Shown piece after piece: positions 51,401 through 61,179 of a DNA stretch of 64,000 nt. The DNA comes from Caulobacter sp048541825 (lineage in GTDB: Bacteria; Pseudomonadota; Alphaproteobacteria; Caulobacterales; Caulobacteraceae): NCBI RefSeq assembly GCF_048541825.1, contig NZ_CP183332.1, positions 3,410,001-3,474,000 on the forward strand, in the 5' to 3' direction. The notes beneath the pieces are model-generated. The model searched no databases, was not told the DNA's origin, and was given only the letters and a program-made list of their open reading frames with translations. The position numbers were made by a program, and so were the translations under genes. Within the stretch, counting starts at the first letter, position 1. The number at the start of each line of letters is the position of its first letter.

Positions 51401-52102
51401 ATGACCGCCGACCCGCGCCTGATCATCCCGCTGGACCTGCCCACCGTCGACGAGGCCCGCGCCATGGTCGCGCGACTGGGCGACAGCGTCAGCTTCTACA
51501 AGATCGGCTTGGAGCTGCTGGCGACCGGCGGCATGGGCCTGGCCGCCGACCTCAAGAAAGACGGCAAGTCGGTCTTCCTCGACTGGAAACTGCACGATAT
51601 CGGCGCCACCGTCGAACGCTCGGCCCGGGTCCTGGCCCAGGCCGGCTGTGATTTGCTGACCGTCCACGCCGAACCGCAGGTGATGCGCTCGGCCGTACTG
51701 GCGCGGGGTTCGTCCGACCTGAAGATCCTGGCGGTGACGGTGCTGACCAGCCTGACCGACGCCGACCTCAACGAGATGGGCTACGCGTTTGGGGCGCGGG
51801 ATCTGGTCGAGCGCCGCATCCGCCAGGCCATCGACTGCGGCGTCGACGGCGTGGTCTCCAGCCCGCACGAGGCGGCTCTCGCCCGCGAGATCGCCAATGA
51901 AGCCGGATGGCCCGACTTCCTGGTGGTGACCCCCGGCGTGCGTCCTGACTGGTCGGCGAAAAACGACCAGGCCCGGGCCGCCACTCCAGCCGACGCCCTG
52001 CGCGCCGGGGCCAGCCACCTGGTCTGCGGCCGCCCGATCACGGCGGCGGCCGATCCGCGCGAGGCGGCGCTGAAGGTGATCGCCGAGATGGCGGCGGTTT
52101 AG
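51401..52102 (+). CDS. pyrF: Orotidine 5'-phosphate decarboxylase
   Basis: 233 residues. LIIPLDLPTVDEARAMV opens the barrel; FLDWKLHDIGATV carries the Asp-Lys-Asp catalytic set; VTPGVRPDW and HLVCGRPITAAADP are the phosphate-binding ends. It makes UMP from OMP. A palindromic element follows the stop. Confidence 0.97.
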   Translation: MTADPRLIIPLDLPTVDEARAMVARLGDSVSFYKIGLELLATGGMGLAADLKKDGKSVFLDWKLHDIGATVERSARVLAQAGCDLLTVHAEPQVMRSAVLARGSSDLKILAVTVLTSLTDADLNEMGYAFGARDLVERRIRQAIDCGVDGVVSSPHEAALAREIANEAGWPDFLVVTPGVRPDWSAKNDQARAATPADALRAGASHLVCGRPITAAADPREAALKVIAEMAAV

Positions 52103-52105
52103 CTC

Positions 52106-52231
52106 CACCCCTCCCCCTTGATGGGGAGGGGCAGGGGTGGGGGTGATGCGGCGGATGATCTCGAGCGCGGCGCTCTGCAGCCAGCTCAGCAGTCACCCCC
52201 ATCCCCAACCCTTCCCCCATCAAGGGGGAAG
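52106..52231. repeat. Palindromic element between convergent pyrF and ggt
   Basis: CTCCACCCCTCCCCCTTGAT at left and ATCAAGGGGGAAGGGAG at right pair imperfectly; the flanking GGGGTGGGGGTGA and TCACCCCCATCCCC extend the stem. Related in architecture to the CCTCCCCCT family but without the AAGTCC ends. Confidence 0.8.
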
Positions 52232-52236
52232 GGAGC

Positions 52237-53952
52237 CTACTTCACCACCAGCGCCACGCCTCGCGCCCGGGGATCGGCGACCGGAACCGGCGTCCCGTCC
52301 ACCACCTGAATCGCCTCGATGTCGCCGTTGTAGTCCTGCATCTCGATCCCATAACCCCGCGCCGTCAGCGCGGCCTTGAGCGCATCCGACGGCGGGGCGT
52401 AGGGCTCGAAGAAGATCGTGTTGTCGGGCAGCAGCTGGTGGTGGAACCGCTGGGCCTTCTGGGCGTCCGCCAGCGACAGGCCTTGATCATAGACATCGGC
52501 CAGTACCTGGAACACCGAAGTGAAGATCCGCGAGCCGCCCGGCGTGCCGATCACCATCGCCACCTTGCCGTCTTTCGTGAGGATGGTCGGCGTCATCGAC
52601 GACAGCGGCCGCTTGCCCGGGGCGATGGCGTTGGCCGCGCCGCCCACCACGCCGAACATGTTGGGCGCGCCCGGCTTGGCCGAGAAGTCGTCCATCTCGT
52701 CATTGAGCAGGAAGCCCGCCCCCTCGACCACCACGCCCGAGCCGAACCAGCCGTTCAGCGTATAGGTGTTGGAAACGGCGTTGCCCCAGCGGTCGACGAT
52801 CGAAAAGTGGGTCGTCTGCGGCTTCTCCAGCCCCGGAACCACCGCCGGGGTCGGTGAGGGCCTGTCCGGATCGATCTGCGCGGCGCGGCGGGCCACATAG
52901 GCCGGGTCGATCAGGGCCGCGACCGGGACCTTCACGAAGTCCGGATCGCCCAGATATTCGGCCCGGTCGGCGAAGACCCGTTTTTCGATCTCCGCGACCA
53001 GATGGATGTATTGCGGGCTGTTGAGCGGCGCGTCCGCAAACAGCTTGGCCGCGTCCTGTTTCATCAGCAGCAGCTGCATCAGGGCGATGCCGCCCGAGCT
53101 GGGCGGCGGGGCGGTGATCACCTCATAGCCGCGCCATTTCGCCCGCAAGGGCTCGCGCCACACCGCCTTGTAGGCAGCCAGATCGGCCTGGGTGATCAGA
53201 CCTTTTACCGGGCCGCGCCCCATCTGGGCCACGATCAGGTCGGCGGTCTGGCCTTCATAGAAGCCCTTGTCGCCACCCTTGGCGATGCGCTCCAAGGTGT
53301 CGGCCAGGGCCGGCTGGCGGAACATCTCTCCGGCCTTCAGCCCGCCGAAATGTGCCTCGAAATTGGTGGCGACGAACGGCGCGCGGCTGCCGTCCAGAAC
53401 GCCGATCAGCTGCGGCGTGACCAGAAAGCCATCGCGGGCGTAGCGGATCGACGGCGCCAGTACCCTGGCCCAGGGCAGCTTGCCGAACCGCTTGTGAGCC
53501 ATGGCCATGCCGCGCACCGTGCCCGGCGTGCCGACGGCCAGATTGCCGTATTGGCTGAGCTCGGCCACCGGCTCGCCGTCGGGGCCCAGAAACATGTCGG
53601 CCTTCGCTGCGGCCGGAGCCGTCTCGCGGTAGTCGAGGAAATAGGGCTTGCCGTCGACCAGCAGGGTCATGAACCCGCCGCCGCCCAGATTGCCGGCCTC
53701 GGGATAGGTCACCGCCAGGGCGAAGGCCGTGGCCACCGCCGCATCCACGGCGTTGCCGCCCGCTTTGAGGATCTCCTCGGCGGCTAGAGCGCCATAGCGG
53801 TCGGGCGACGCGACCGCGCCGGCCGTGAGGGTGGCTTGCGGCTTGGGAGCGGGTTTGGCGAGCGCCGGCGGCGCGGCGAGCAGGAAGGCGGCGGCGAGCA
53901 CCGCGCAGAACCGGGCGAACAGACGCAAGGCGGCAGCCTCCTTCAGGATCAA
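52237..53952 (-). CDS. ggt: Gamma-glutamyltranspeptidase
   Basis: 571 residues with an N-terminal signal peptide (ARFCAVLAAAFLLAAPPALA). The autoprocessing and nucleophile site is Thr380 in PQTTHFSIVD; the small-subunit substrate motif PLSSMTPTI and GTPGGSRI are present. It cleaves glutathione and gamma-glutamyl compounds in the periplasm. It has a normal two-subunit precursor length. Confidence 0.96.
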   Translation of the reverse strand: MILKEAAALRLFARFCAVLAAAFLLAAPPALAKPAPKPQATLTAGAVASPDRYGALAAEEILKAGGNAVDAAVATAFALAVTYPEAGNLGGGGFMTLLVDGKPYFLDYRETAPAAAKADMFLGPDGEPVAELSQYGNLAVGTPGTVRGMAMAHKRFGKLPWARVLAPSIRYARDGFLVTPQLIGVLDGSRAPFVATNFEAHFGGLKAGEMFRQPALADTLERIAKGGDKGFYEGQTADLIVAQMGRGPVKGLITQADLAAYKAVWREPLRAKWRGYEVITAPPPSSGGIALMQLLLMKQDAAKLFADAPLNSPQYIHLVAEIEKRVFADRAEYLGDPDFVKVPVAALIDPAYVARRAAQIDPDRPSPTPAVVPGLEKPQTTHFSIVDRWGNAVSNTYTLNGWFGSGVVVEGAGFLLNDEMDDFSAKPGAPNMFGVVGGAANAIAPGKRPLSSMTPTILTKDGKVAMVIGTPGGSRIFTSVFQVLADVYDQGLSLADAQKAQRFHHQLLPDNTIFFEPYAPPSDALKAALTARGYGIEMQDYNGDIEAIQVVDGTPVPVADPRARGVALVVK

Positions 53953-54007
53953 GGGGTCACGTTAGCCGATCCTGGCTGCGCTTGAAGCCTTGCCACGGAC
54001 CGGGTGG

Positions 54008-54223
54008 TCAGAAATCCACCGCCACGCCCTTGCGCTCCCAGTCGCCGAAGCGGGTCGGCTCGGGGCCGTCGCGGCCGCCCTGCTCGTCGGCCAGGACCAC
54101 CGCGTGCGCGGCGGCGCGGCGGGCGGCGGCTTCTTCGAGGGCGCGGCGGGCGGCGGGGGGCAGGTCCTTGTCGGGCGCGGCCCCCAGGGCCTCTGGAATC
54201 GGGGTGTTTTCAATCTCGGACAT
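54008..54223 (-). CDS. DUF1674/SDHAF4-like succinate dehydrogenase assembly factor
   Basis: 71 residues from ATG 54223. The C-terminus DEQGGRDGPEPTRFGDWERKGVAVDF is the DUF1674 (SDHAF4/Sdh8) signature. The eukaryotic protein binds flavinylated SdhA and aids assembly; the bacterial role is inferred by homology. The N-terminal half is Ala/Glu-rich and low-complexity. Confidence 0.93.
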   Translation of the reverse strand: MSEIENTPIPEALGAAPDKDLPPAARRALEEAAARRAAAHAVVLADEQGGRDGPEPTRFGDWERKGVAVDF

Positions 54224-54302
54224 GGCGGTTTCATAGCATGACCCCTGCGCCAAATCATCCAAGGCCCTTGCGCTGGGCCGCGCCACAAGGCACGGCGGGG
54301 CG

Positions 54303-55586
54303 GTGAACCAAGAACTCAATGACGGCCTCCCCGCCCGGGAAGCCGCGCTTACCCTCATCGACGCGGCCCTGTCGCGTCGCGGCGGCCTCGACGAAGCCGC
54401 GTCCGCCCACGGCTTCCGCTTCCTGGAGCCGCGTGAGCGCGCCTTCGCCCGCGCCCTGGCCATGGCCGCCCTGCGCCGCCTGGGCCCCATCGACCGCGCC
54501 CTGTCGGCCAAGCTGCAGAGGGAGCCGCCGCCGCGCGTGCGCAACCTGCTGCGCCTGGGCGTGGTCCAGGCCTTCTATCTGGAGGTGCCGGCCTTCGCCG
54601 CCGTCGCCACCACCGTTGAAATGGCCGGAATCAACAAGACCAGCCGGCCGTTCAAGGGCCTGGTCAACGCCGTGCTGCGCGGCCTGCTGCGCGATGGCCC
54701 GCCGTCCGATGATCCGGAACACCTGGCGCCGCCGTGGCTGATCTCGCGCTGGACCAGCGCCTGGGGTCCCGAGACCGCGCGTCTGGTCGCTTCGGAAATC
54801 GCCAACGAGCCGGCCACCGACCTGTCGCTGAAGGATCCCGCCCTGGCCGAATCGTGGGCTGAACGCCTCGAGGGCCAGGTGCTGCCCGGCGGAACCTTGC
54901 GCCTGACGCGAAAGGGCGATGTCGCCGCCTGGCCGGGCTTCGAGGACGGCGGCTGGTGGGTGCAGGACGCCGCCGCCGCCATCCCCGCCCGCCTTTTGAA
55001 CATCAAGGCCGGCGAGACCGCTGTCGACCTGTGCGCCGCGCCCGGCGGCAAGAGCCTGCAGCTGGCCGCCGCCGGCGCGATCGTCACCGCCGTCGACCGT
55101 TCGGCCGCCCGGCTGGAGCGTCTGACCGATAATTTCCGGCGCATGGCCCTGACCGCCGAGGTCGTGGTCGCCGACGCCGGGGCGTGGGATGATCCGCGCA
55201 CCTTCGACGCGGTGCTGCTGGACGCCCCCTGCTCGGCCACCGGCACCTTCCGCCGCCATCCCGACGTGCTGTGGGCCGCCCGTCCCGGCGACGTAGCCAG
55301 CCTGGCCGGCGTTCAGGCCCGCCTGCTCGACGCCGCCGCCGACAGGACCAGGCCTGGTGGTCGTCTGGTCTATTGCGTCTGCTCGCTGGAACCCGAGGAG
55401 GGCGAGGCCCAGGTCGAGGCCTTCCTCGCCCGCCGGCCCGACATGCGCCTGGATCCCATCGCTTCGGGCGAAGCCGGCGCGCCGGCCGCCAGCCTCACCG
55501 CACGGGGCACGCTGCGCCTGCTGCCGCATCAGCTGGACGGTGGTCAGGACGGCTTCTTCGCGGCGCGATTCGTCCGGCAGGGCTAA
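54303..55586 (+). CDS. RsmB/NOP-family rRNA m5C methyltransferase
   Basis: 427 residues from GTG 54303. An N-terminal NusB-like domain (about 1-130) precedes the methyltransferase: DLCAAPGGKSLQLAAAGA binds SAM, VLLDAPCSATGTFRRHPD carries one Cys and VYCVCSLEPEEGE the other. The NusB-RsmB fusion is the RsmB layout (16S rRNA C967). Followed after 61 bp by rpe. Confidence 0.93.
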   Translation: MNQELNDGLPAREAALTLIDAALSRRGGLDEAASAHGFRFLEPRERAFARALAMAALRRLGPIDRALSAKLQREPPPRVRNLLRLGVVQAFYLEVPAFAAVATTVEMAGINKTSRPFKGLVNAVLRGLLRDGPPSDDPEHLAPPWLISRWTSAWGPETARLVASEIANEPATDLSLKDPALAESWAERLEGQVLPGGTLRLTRKGDVAAWPGFEDGGWWVQDAAAAIPARLLNIKAGETAVDLCAAPGGKSLQLAAAGAIVTAVDRSAARLERLTDNFRRMALTAEVVVADAGAWDDPRTFDAVLLDAPCSATGTFRRHPDVLWAARPGDVASLAGVQARLLDAAADRTRPGGRLVYCVCSLEPEEGEAQVEAFLARRPDMRLDPIASGEAGAPAASLTARGTLRLLPHQLDGGQDGFFAARFVRQG

Positions 55587-55647
55587 GAGCGCAAGCGCGA
55601 CAACGCGCTTGCTTGTCCCACGCCGCGACCCCGGTTAAGCCAAGGAC

Positions 55648-56310
55648 ATGACCGCCGCACCGCTCATCGCCCCGTCCATCCTCGCCTCCGACTTCGCCAA
55701 GCTGGGCGCGGAGGTCGCCGCCATCGAGGCGGCCGGCGCCGACTGGGTGCATGTCGACGTGATGGACGGCCATTTCGTGCCCAACATCACCCTGGGCCCC
55801 GACATCGTCAAAGCGATCCGGCCGCACGCCAGCATCCCGTTCGACGTCCACCTGATGATCAGTCCGGCCGATCCGTACCTGGAGGCGTTCCGCGCCGCTG
55901 GCGCGGATATCATCAGCATCCACCCCGAGGCCGGACCGCACCTGCACCGCTCCCTGAAACGCATCCGCGAACTGGGGGCCAAGGCCGGGGTGGTGTTCAA
56001 CCCCTCGACCCCCATCGACCCCGTCGAGTGGATTCTCGAGGACGTCGACCTGCTGCTGGTCATGTCGGTGAACCCGGGCTTTGGCGGCCAGAGCTTCATT
56101 CCCGGCCAGCTGCGCAAGGTCGAAGCCCTGCGGAAGATGGTCGACAGGGCCGGCCTCGACATCATCATCGAGGTCGACGGGGGCGTCACCCCGGCCACCG
56201 CCCCGCAGTGCGTCTCCGCCGGAGCCACGGCCCTGGTCGCCGGCTCGGCGGTGTTCAAGGGCGGCCCCGGCGCCTATGCCGACAACATCCGCGCGCTGAA
56301 GGGCGGCTGA
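55648..56310 (+). CDS. rpe: Ribulose-phosphate 3-epimerase
   Basis: 220 residues. IAPSILASDFAKLGAEV, DWVHVDVMDGHFVPNITLG and the C-terminal VDGGVTPATAP, with metal ligands His and Asp, define the family. It interconverts ribulose-5-P and xylulose-5-P in the pentose phosphate pathway and Calvin cycle. The heparinase-like gene starts 8 bp downstream. Confidence 0.97.
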   Translation: MTAAPLIAPSILASDFAKLGAEVAAIEAAGADWVHVDVMDGHFVPNITLGPDIVKAIRPHASIPFDVHLMISPADPYLEAFRAAGADIISIHPEAGPHLHRSLKRIRELGAKAGVVFNPSTPIDPVEWILEDVDLLLVMSVNPGFGGQSFIPGQLRKVEALRKMVDRAGLDIIIEVDGGVTPATAPQCVSAGATALVAGSAVFKGGPGAYADNIRALKGG

Positions 56311-56318
56311 TCGCCCTG

Positions 56319-58040
56319 ATGGTGGCCGAACGCTTCGCTCGCGGCTTGCCCAGACTCCCGGCGCTCCCGCGCGGCGGTGTGCTGACGCAGGCGATCGGCG
56401 CCAATATCAAGAGCCATGTCGAGCGCGAGTGGTTCGGCTCACCGCCGCACCGGCTGCTGATCTCCCTGCCCAGGCCGCGCGGCCTGGCGGCCCATCCCCA
56501 CGATCCCCGCACGGTCGATCCAGAGCATGGCCGCAAGATCCTGGCCGGGGTCATGACCCTGTCGGGCGGCGCGCTGCGGCTGGGCGAGGTGGGCGATCCC
56601 TTCGACACCCCCAGCCCGACGCGCCGCTTCGCCTTGGCCCTGCACCGGTTCGACTGGCTGCCCGACCTGATCAGCGCGGGCGGCGCGCGCCGCGCCCTGG
56701 GCCTGCTGGATGACTGGCGCCGCGTGTTTGGGCGCTGGAACGCCTTTTCCTGGAGTGGCGAGTGCCTGGAGCGGCGGGTGTTCCACCTGGCCTGCGCCGC
56801 CCGCGCCATGGCCGCCGAAGGCTCCGACGCCGAGATCGCCGACCTGTCGATGGACCTGGCCCGCCAGGCCCGTCAGCTGTTCAAGGCCTCAGACGCGCCC
56901 GAGCGGGCGCTGGAGCGCGCCGTCACCGCCACGATCGCCGGCTGCGTGCTGTCCGACAAGCCCGGCGACCGCCTGATCGACCAGGGCCTGAAGATCATCG
57001 CGGCCCAGATCGACCGCATCGTGCTGGGCGACGGCGGTCACGCAAGCCGCTCGCCCGAGGCGGGGCTGGAATTGCTGTTCGACCTGTTGACCCTGGACGA
57101 CGCCCTGGGTCAGCGCGGGCGCCCCTCGCCCGAAGCAGTCACGCGCGCCATTGATCGCCTGGCCTCGGCGGCACGGTTCTTCACCCTGGCCGACGGCCAG
57201 CTGGCGGCCTTCCACGGCGGCGAGGCCGTGGCCGGCAGCCGTATTGCCGCAGCCCTGGCGCATGACGACGCCGGCCCGCGACCGCCGCACTCGGCTGTCC
57301 ACAGCGGCTATGAGCGCATGCAGGGCGCCAGCATCCAGGTGATGGCCGACGCCGGAATTCCCGCTGTCGGACCCCTGAGCCGCGCCGCCTGCGCCCAGCC
57401 CGCGGCCGTCGAGATCGTCTGTGGCAAGGACCGGCTGATCACCTCCTGCGGCTGGAGCCCGGAAGCCGGCGGCGCCCACGCCTTTCGCCTGTCCGACGCC
57501 GCCTCGACCCTGTCGGTGGGCGACGGCTCGGCGGGCCGGCCGCTGTCGGGCTTCCGCGCCCACGCCCTGGGCCCGTGGCTGGTCGACGGCGCCACGACCG
57601 TCGAGGTCAAGCGCCACGACGCCGACAACGGCGTCTGGCTGGACATCCTGCACGACGGCTGGAAGCGCCTTGGCCTGTCGCACGCCCGCCGCCTGTTCCT
57701 CGACATCGCCGCCGACGAACTGCGCGGCGAGGACAGCCTGATCCCCCTCGTTCCCGGCGACGCCCTGGGCCCGCGCCGCTACCTGCCCTTCGCCGCCCGC
57801 TTCCACCTGCATCCCGACGCCCGCGCCTCGATCGCCCGCGACGGCAAGAGCGTGCTGATTCGCGGCCCATCCAATGTCGGCTGGTGGCTGAGGAACGACG
57901 CGGTCGACGTGGAGATCGCCGCCTCGGCCCACTTCGACCACGGCCAGGCACGCAAGGCCGGCCAGATCGTGCTCAAGAGCCAGGTGCGGCCGGAAGTCGG
58001 GGCGAAAATCCGCTGGAAGCTGACCCGGGCCGAGGGATAG
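56319..58040 (+). CDS. Heparinase II/III-family protein
   Basis: 573 residues from ATG 56319 (GTG 56322 is also possible). The N-terminal alpha-helical toroid region includes FDWLPDLIS and RVFGRWNAFSWSGECLERRVFHL; the C-terminal beta region carries HSAVHSGYERMQGAS and HDADNGVWLDILHDGWKRLGLSHARRLFLD (in pieces), typical of bacterial heparinase II/III-like lyases adjacent to rpe in alphaproteobacteria. A glycan substrate is inferred; none is identified. No clear signal peptide. Confidence 0.9.
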   Translation: MVAERFARGLPRLPALPRGGVLTQAIGANIKSHVEREWFGSPPHRLLISLPRPRGLAAHPHDPRTVDPEHGRKILAGVMTLSGGALRLGEVGDPFDTPSPTRRFALALHRFDWLPDLISAGGARRALGLLDDWRRVFGRWNAFSWSGECLERRVFHLACAARAMAAEGSDAEIADLSMDLARQARQLFKASDAPERALERAVTATIAGCVLSDKPGDRLIDQGLKIIAAQIDRIVLGDGGHASRSPEAGLELLFDLLTLDDALGQRGRPSPEAVTRAIDRLASAARFFTLADGQLAAFHGGEAVAGSRIAAALAHDDAGPRPPHSAVHSGYERMQGASIQVMADAGIPAVGPLSRAACAQPAAVEIVCGKDRLITSCGWSPEAGGAHAFRLSDAASTLSVGDGSAGRPLSGFRAHALGPWLVDGATTVEVKRHDADNGVWLDILHDGWKRLGLSHARRLFLDIAADELRGEDSLIPLVPGDALGPRRYLPFAARFHLHPDARASIARDGKSVLIRGPSNVGWWLRNDAVDVEIAASAHFDHGQARKAGQIVLKSQVRPEVGAKIRWKLTRAEG

Positions 58041-58152
58041 CCCCCTCGCCGCACGGGACAAATTGCCGCAGACCAAGGGTTGGCGAACTGCGTTCAGCCA
58101 CTCTAAACCCTTGATGCTCAACGTAAACGCTGCGTGCGCAATGTGAGGCTTC

Positions 58153-60102
58153 ATGATCGCCGGTAACCTGGACGAGGCCTCGGCCATGCTGGCCAGCTTG
58201 CAGGACGCGCTCGATGTCGTGCCGGAGGGCTTCGTGGTCTTCGACGCCGACGACCGCTGCGTGTTTTGGAACGCGCGCTATGCCCGCCTCTGGGCCCGGT
58301 GGGGCGTCACCCTGACGGCGGGGGCGCGCTTCGAGGACCTGCTGCGCGCCGGCCTGGCCGCCGGTCGCTATCCCGAGGCGGCGGACGACAGCGAGACCTG
58401 GCTGGCCAGCCAGCTTGAGCGCCGCAAACTGGATCACGCCGACAATATCCGCGAAGAGTCCGGCGAGCATCTGCGGTTCGAAAACCGGCGCACGCACGCC
58501 GGCGGTCTGGCCACCACCTGCATCAATATCACCGACCTGCGCCAGCGGGAGGCCGAGGCCCTGTCCTCCCAGGGCTTCCTCGACACCGTGATCGAGAGCA
58601 CGCCCGCCATGCTGTTCGTCAAGGACGGGGAAACGGGCCAGTTCCTGCTGGTCAACCGGGCCGCCGAAACCCAGCTGGGCGTGCCGCGCACCGAACTTCT
58701 GGGCAAGAGCGACCAGGACTTCTTCCCCAAGGAACAGGCCGACTATTTCGCCGCCGTCGACCGGCAGGTCATCGCAAGCGGCAAGCTGGTCACGATCGAC
58801 GAAGAGCCGCTCGACACGCCGCACAATGGCCGCCGCTGGCTGCAGACCCGCAAGATCGCCATTCCGGGCGCGGATGGCCGCCAGCACCTGCTGGTGATCT
58901 GCGAGGACATCACCGAACGCAAGGCCAGCGCTGCGGCCCTGGCCGAGGCGCTGCAGAAGGCCGAGGCCGGCAGCGTCGCCAAGAGCGAGTTCCTGGCCAA
59001 TAGGAGCCACGAGATCCGCACGCCCCTGAACGGCGTGGTCGGCATGGCCGAGGTGCTCAGCCGCACCGCCCTGGACGAGGCCCAGCGCGGGATAATGGAG
59101 GTCATCCTCAACTCCGGGCGCACGCTGAACATCCTCCTCAGCGATATCCTCGACCTGTCAAAGATCGAGGCGGGGGGGCTTGAGCTCTCGGAGGAACCGC
59201 TGAACCTGCGCGAGGCGATCACCGCTGCGGTCGCCGTGTTCAGGGCCGTGGCGGAGGACAAGGGCCTGGACTTCCAGCTGACCTTCGCCGACGGCTTCCA
59301 CGACCACGTTGTGGGCGACGCCCTGCGGGTTCGCCAGGTGATCGCCAACCTGACCAGCAACGCCGTCAAGTTCACCAGCGCTGGCGCGGTGAAGGTCCTG
59401 GCGCGGACCCAGGTCCAGGCCAACGGGCGGATCGACCTGACGGTCTGCGTCGAGGACACCGGCGAGGGCTTCGACGCCACGACCGGCGACCGCCTGTTCG
59501 AGCGCTTCCAGCAGGCCGACGGCTCGGTGACCCGCAAGGTCGGCGGCACGGGGCTGGGCCTGCCCATCGCCAGGCGCCTGGCCCGGCTGATGGGCGGCGA
59601 CATTGCCTGCGCCGCCCTGCCCGGTATCGGCGCCAGCTTCACCTTCCAGGCCGTGGTCTCGGCAGGCCATGCCGGGGACATCTCGCCGATGGCGACCGCC
59701 TCGACCGAATGGGCGCTGGACCGCCGCCTGCGGGTTCTGCTGGCCGAGGACCACCCCACCAACCAGAAGGTGATCGTCATGATGCTGGCCGACGCCGCCG
59801 ACGTCACGGTCGCCGTCGATGGCCAGGCCGCCATCGAGGCCTTCGATCGCAACGCCTACGATGTGGTGCTGATGGACACCCAGATGCCGGTTCTGGACGG
59901 CCTGGCGGCCATCACCCAGATCCGCGCCAGAGAACGATCGCGTAACGTCAAACGCACGCCGATCATCTCCCTGACCGCCAACGCCATGCCGCATCAGGTC
60001 AAGGCCTGCCTGGACGCCGGCGCCGATCTGCATCTGGCCAAGCCGATCAGCATCCAGGGCCTGTTCACCGGCCTCGCCACCGCCCTGGAGACGGCCTCCT
60101 AG
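58153..60102 (+). CDS. PAS-domain hybrid sensor histidine kinase
   Basis: 649 residues, soluble. Two PAS domains (about 15-130, with GFVVFDADDRCVFWNARYARLW, and 140-265 with DTVIESTPAMLFVKDGETGQFLLVN in parts), then DHp with His286 (SHEIRTPLNG), ATPase (NLTSNAVKFT, EDTGEGFD, GGTGLGLPIARR) and a receiver with Asp575 (VVLMDTQMP). It probably senses a small molecule or redox state through PAS; no output regulator is adjacent. Not assignable to a named kinase. Confidence 0.93.
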   Translation: MIAGNLDEASAMLASLQDALDVVPEGFVVFDADDRCVFWNARYARLWARWGVTLTAGARFEDLLRAGLAAGRYPEAADDSETWLASQLERRKLDHADNIREESGEHLRFENRRTHAGGLATTCINITDLRQREAEALSSQGFLDTVIESTPAMLFVKDGETGQFLLVNRAAETQLGVPRTELLGKSDQDFFPKEQADYFAAVDRQVIASGKLVTIDEEPLDTPHNGRRWLQTRKIAIPGADGRQHLLVICEDITERKASAAALAEALQKAEAGSVAKSEFLANRSHEIRTPLNGVVGMAEVLSRTALDEAQRGIMEVILNSGRTLNILLSDILDLSKIEAGGLELSEEPLNLREAITAAVAVFRAVAEDKGLDFQLTFADGFHDHVVGDALRVRQVIANLTSNAVKFTSAGAVKVLARTQVQANGRIDLTVCVEDTGEGFDATTGDRLFERFQQADGSVTRKVGGTGLGLPIARRLARLMGGDIACAALPGIGASFTFQAVVSAGHAGDISPMATASTEWALDRRLRVLLAEDHPTNQKVIVMMLADAADVTVAVDGQAAIEAFDRNAYDVVLMDTQMPVLDGLAAITQIRARERSRNVKRTPIISLTANAMPHQVKACLDAGADLHLAKPISIQGLFTGLATALETAS

Positions 60103-60338
60103 ATCGCGGCGTGGCGGGGCAGGCGAAACACCGCCCCGACCATTGGATCCACCGCCCGCCCTCTGGGCTCAATCCATGAATCTTAGCAAAAGCAACGACC
60201 TGAAGCTTTTGCGCGCCTTTCCTTCCCCCGCAGAGGCTACGGGTGGATACGGCTCCCTGTCCCCGTCGCGGGGCAAGTACGCCGCAGGCGCGGAGGGGCC
60301 GGTGGCCCGGCCTGACTCCAGCTGCTAAGCCAAAACCC

Positions 60339-61109
60339 ATGCTGACCGATCCGTTCTTTTACGCCGTCGCCATCCCGGCTGTGATCCTGCTGGGCCTGGC
60401 CAAGGGCGGGTTTGCGGGGATCGGGGTGGTGGCCACGCCGCTGCTGGCCCTGGCCATCTCTCCCGTGCTGGCCGCGGCCATCCTGCTGCCGATCCTGATC
60501 GTGCAGGACGTGGTCAGCGTCTGGGCGTTCCGCAAGACCTGGGACAGCGGCCTGCTGAAGCTCATGCTGCCGGCCGCCGCTGTCGGCATCTTTCTGGGCT
60601 GGGCGCTGGCGGCCTTCGTCTCGCCGGCGGCGGTCGAACTGGCCGTGGGGCTGATCTCGATCGTCTTCGCCCTGCAGCGGCTGTGGGCCGAGCGGGCGGT
60701 CAAGGTCGCCGCGCAGGTGGGCGCCACAGCAGGCCGGCCGTGGCTGGGGGCCCTGTGTGGCCTGACGGCGGGCTTCACCAGCCAGATCGCCCATGCCGGC
60801 GGGCCGCCGTTCCAGATCTATGTGCTGCCGCGTCGCCTGCCGCGCGACACCTTCATCGGCACCAGCGCCATCTTCTTCGCTGTGGTCAACTGGATGAAGG
60901 TGCCGGCCTATATCGCCCTGGGCCAGCTCACGCCCAAGGTGCTGGCCACCGCCGGCGTGCTGCTGCCCCTGGCCATCGCCTCGACCTGGGCCGGTGTTTG
61001 GCTGGTGCGGCGGGTGCCTGCGGAGGGTTTCTATCGCGTGATCTATGTCCTTTTGGTCGCGGTCGGCGGAAAGCTGGTCTTCGATGGAGCCGCCGCTCTG
61101 CTTTCCTGA
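60339..61109 (+). CDS. TauE/SafE-family sulfite or organosulfur exporter
   Basis: 256 residues from ATG 60339, eight hydrophobic helices. LLGLAKGGFAGIGVVATPLL and CGLTAGFTSQIAHAGGPPFQIYVLP are the duplicated TauE/SafE motifs. Substrate unknown (sulfite or sulfonate export in the family). The 236-bp gap upstream holds no recognised gene. Confidence 0.92.
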   Translation: MLTDPFFYAVAIPAVILLGLAKGGFAGIGVVATPLLALAISPVLAAAILLPILIVQDVVSVWAFRKTWDSGLLKLMLPAAAVGIFLGWALAAFVSPAAVELAVGLISIVFALQRLWAERAVKVAAQVGATAGRPWLGALCGLTAGFTSQIAHAGGPPFQIYVLPRRLPRDTFIGTSAIFFAVVNWMKVPAYIALGQLTPKVLATAGVLLPLAIASTWAGVWLVRRVPAEGFYRVIYVLLVAVGGKLVFDGAAALLS

Positions 61110-61179
61110 CGACCGCCCGCCCTTTCGGCGCCATGATCATCGTCGTTCATACGTCATCCAGCGCCGCTAGACTGTCACA

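Noticed and set aside
60143..60328. Small ORF in the gap before the TauE gene
   Set aside because: No ribosome-binding site, no hydrophobic or family pattern, and composition like the surrounding non-coding DNA; the CAAAAGC/GCTTTTG hairpin (60187-60211) is weak.
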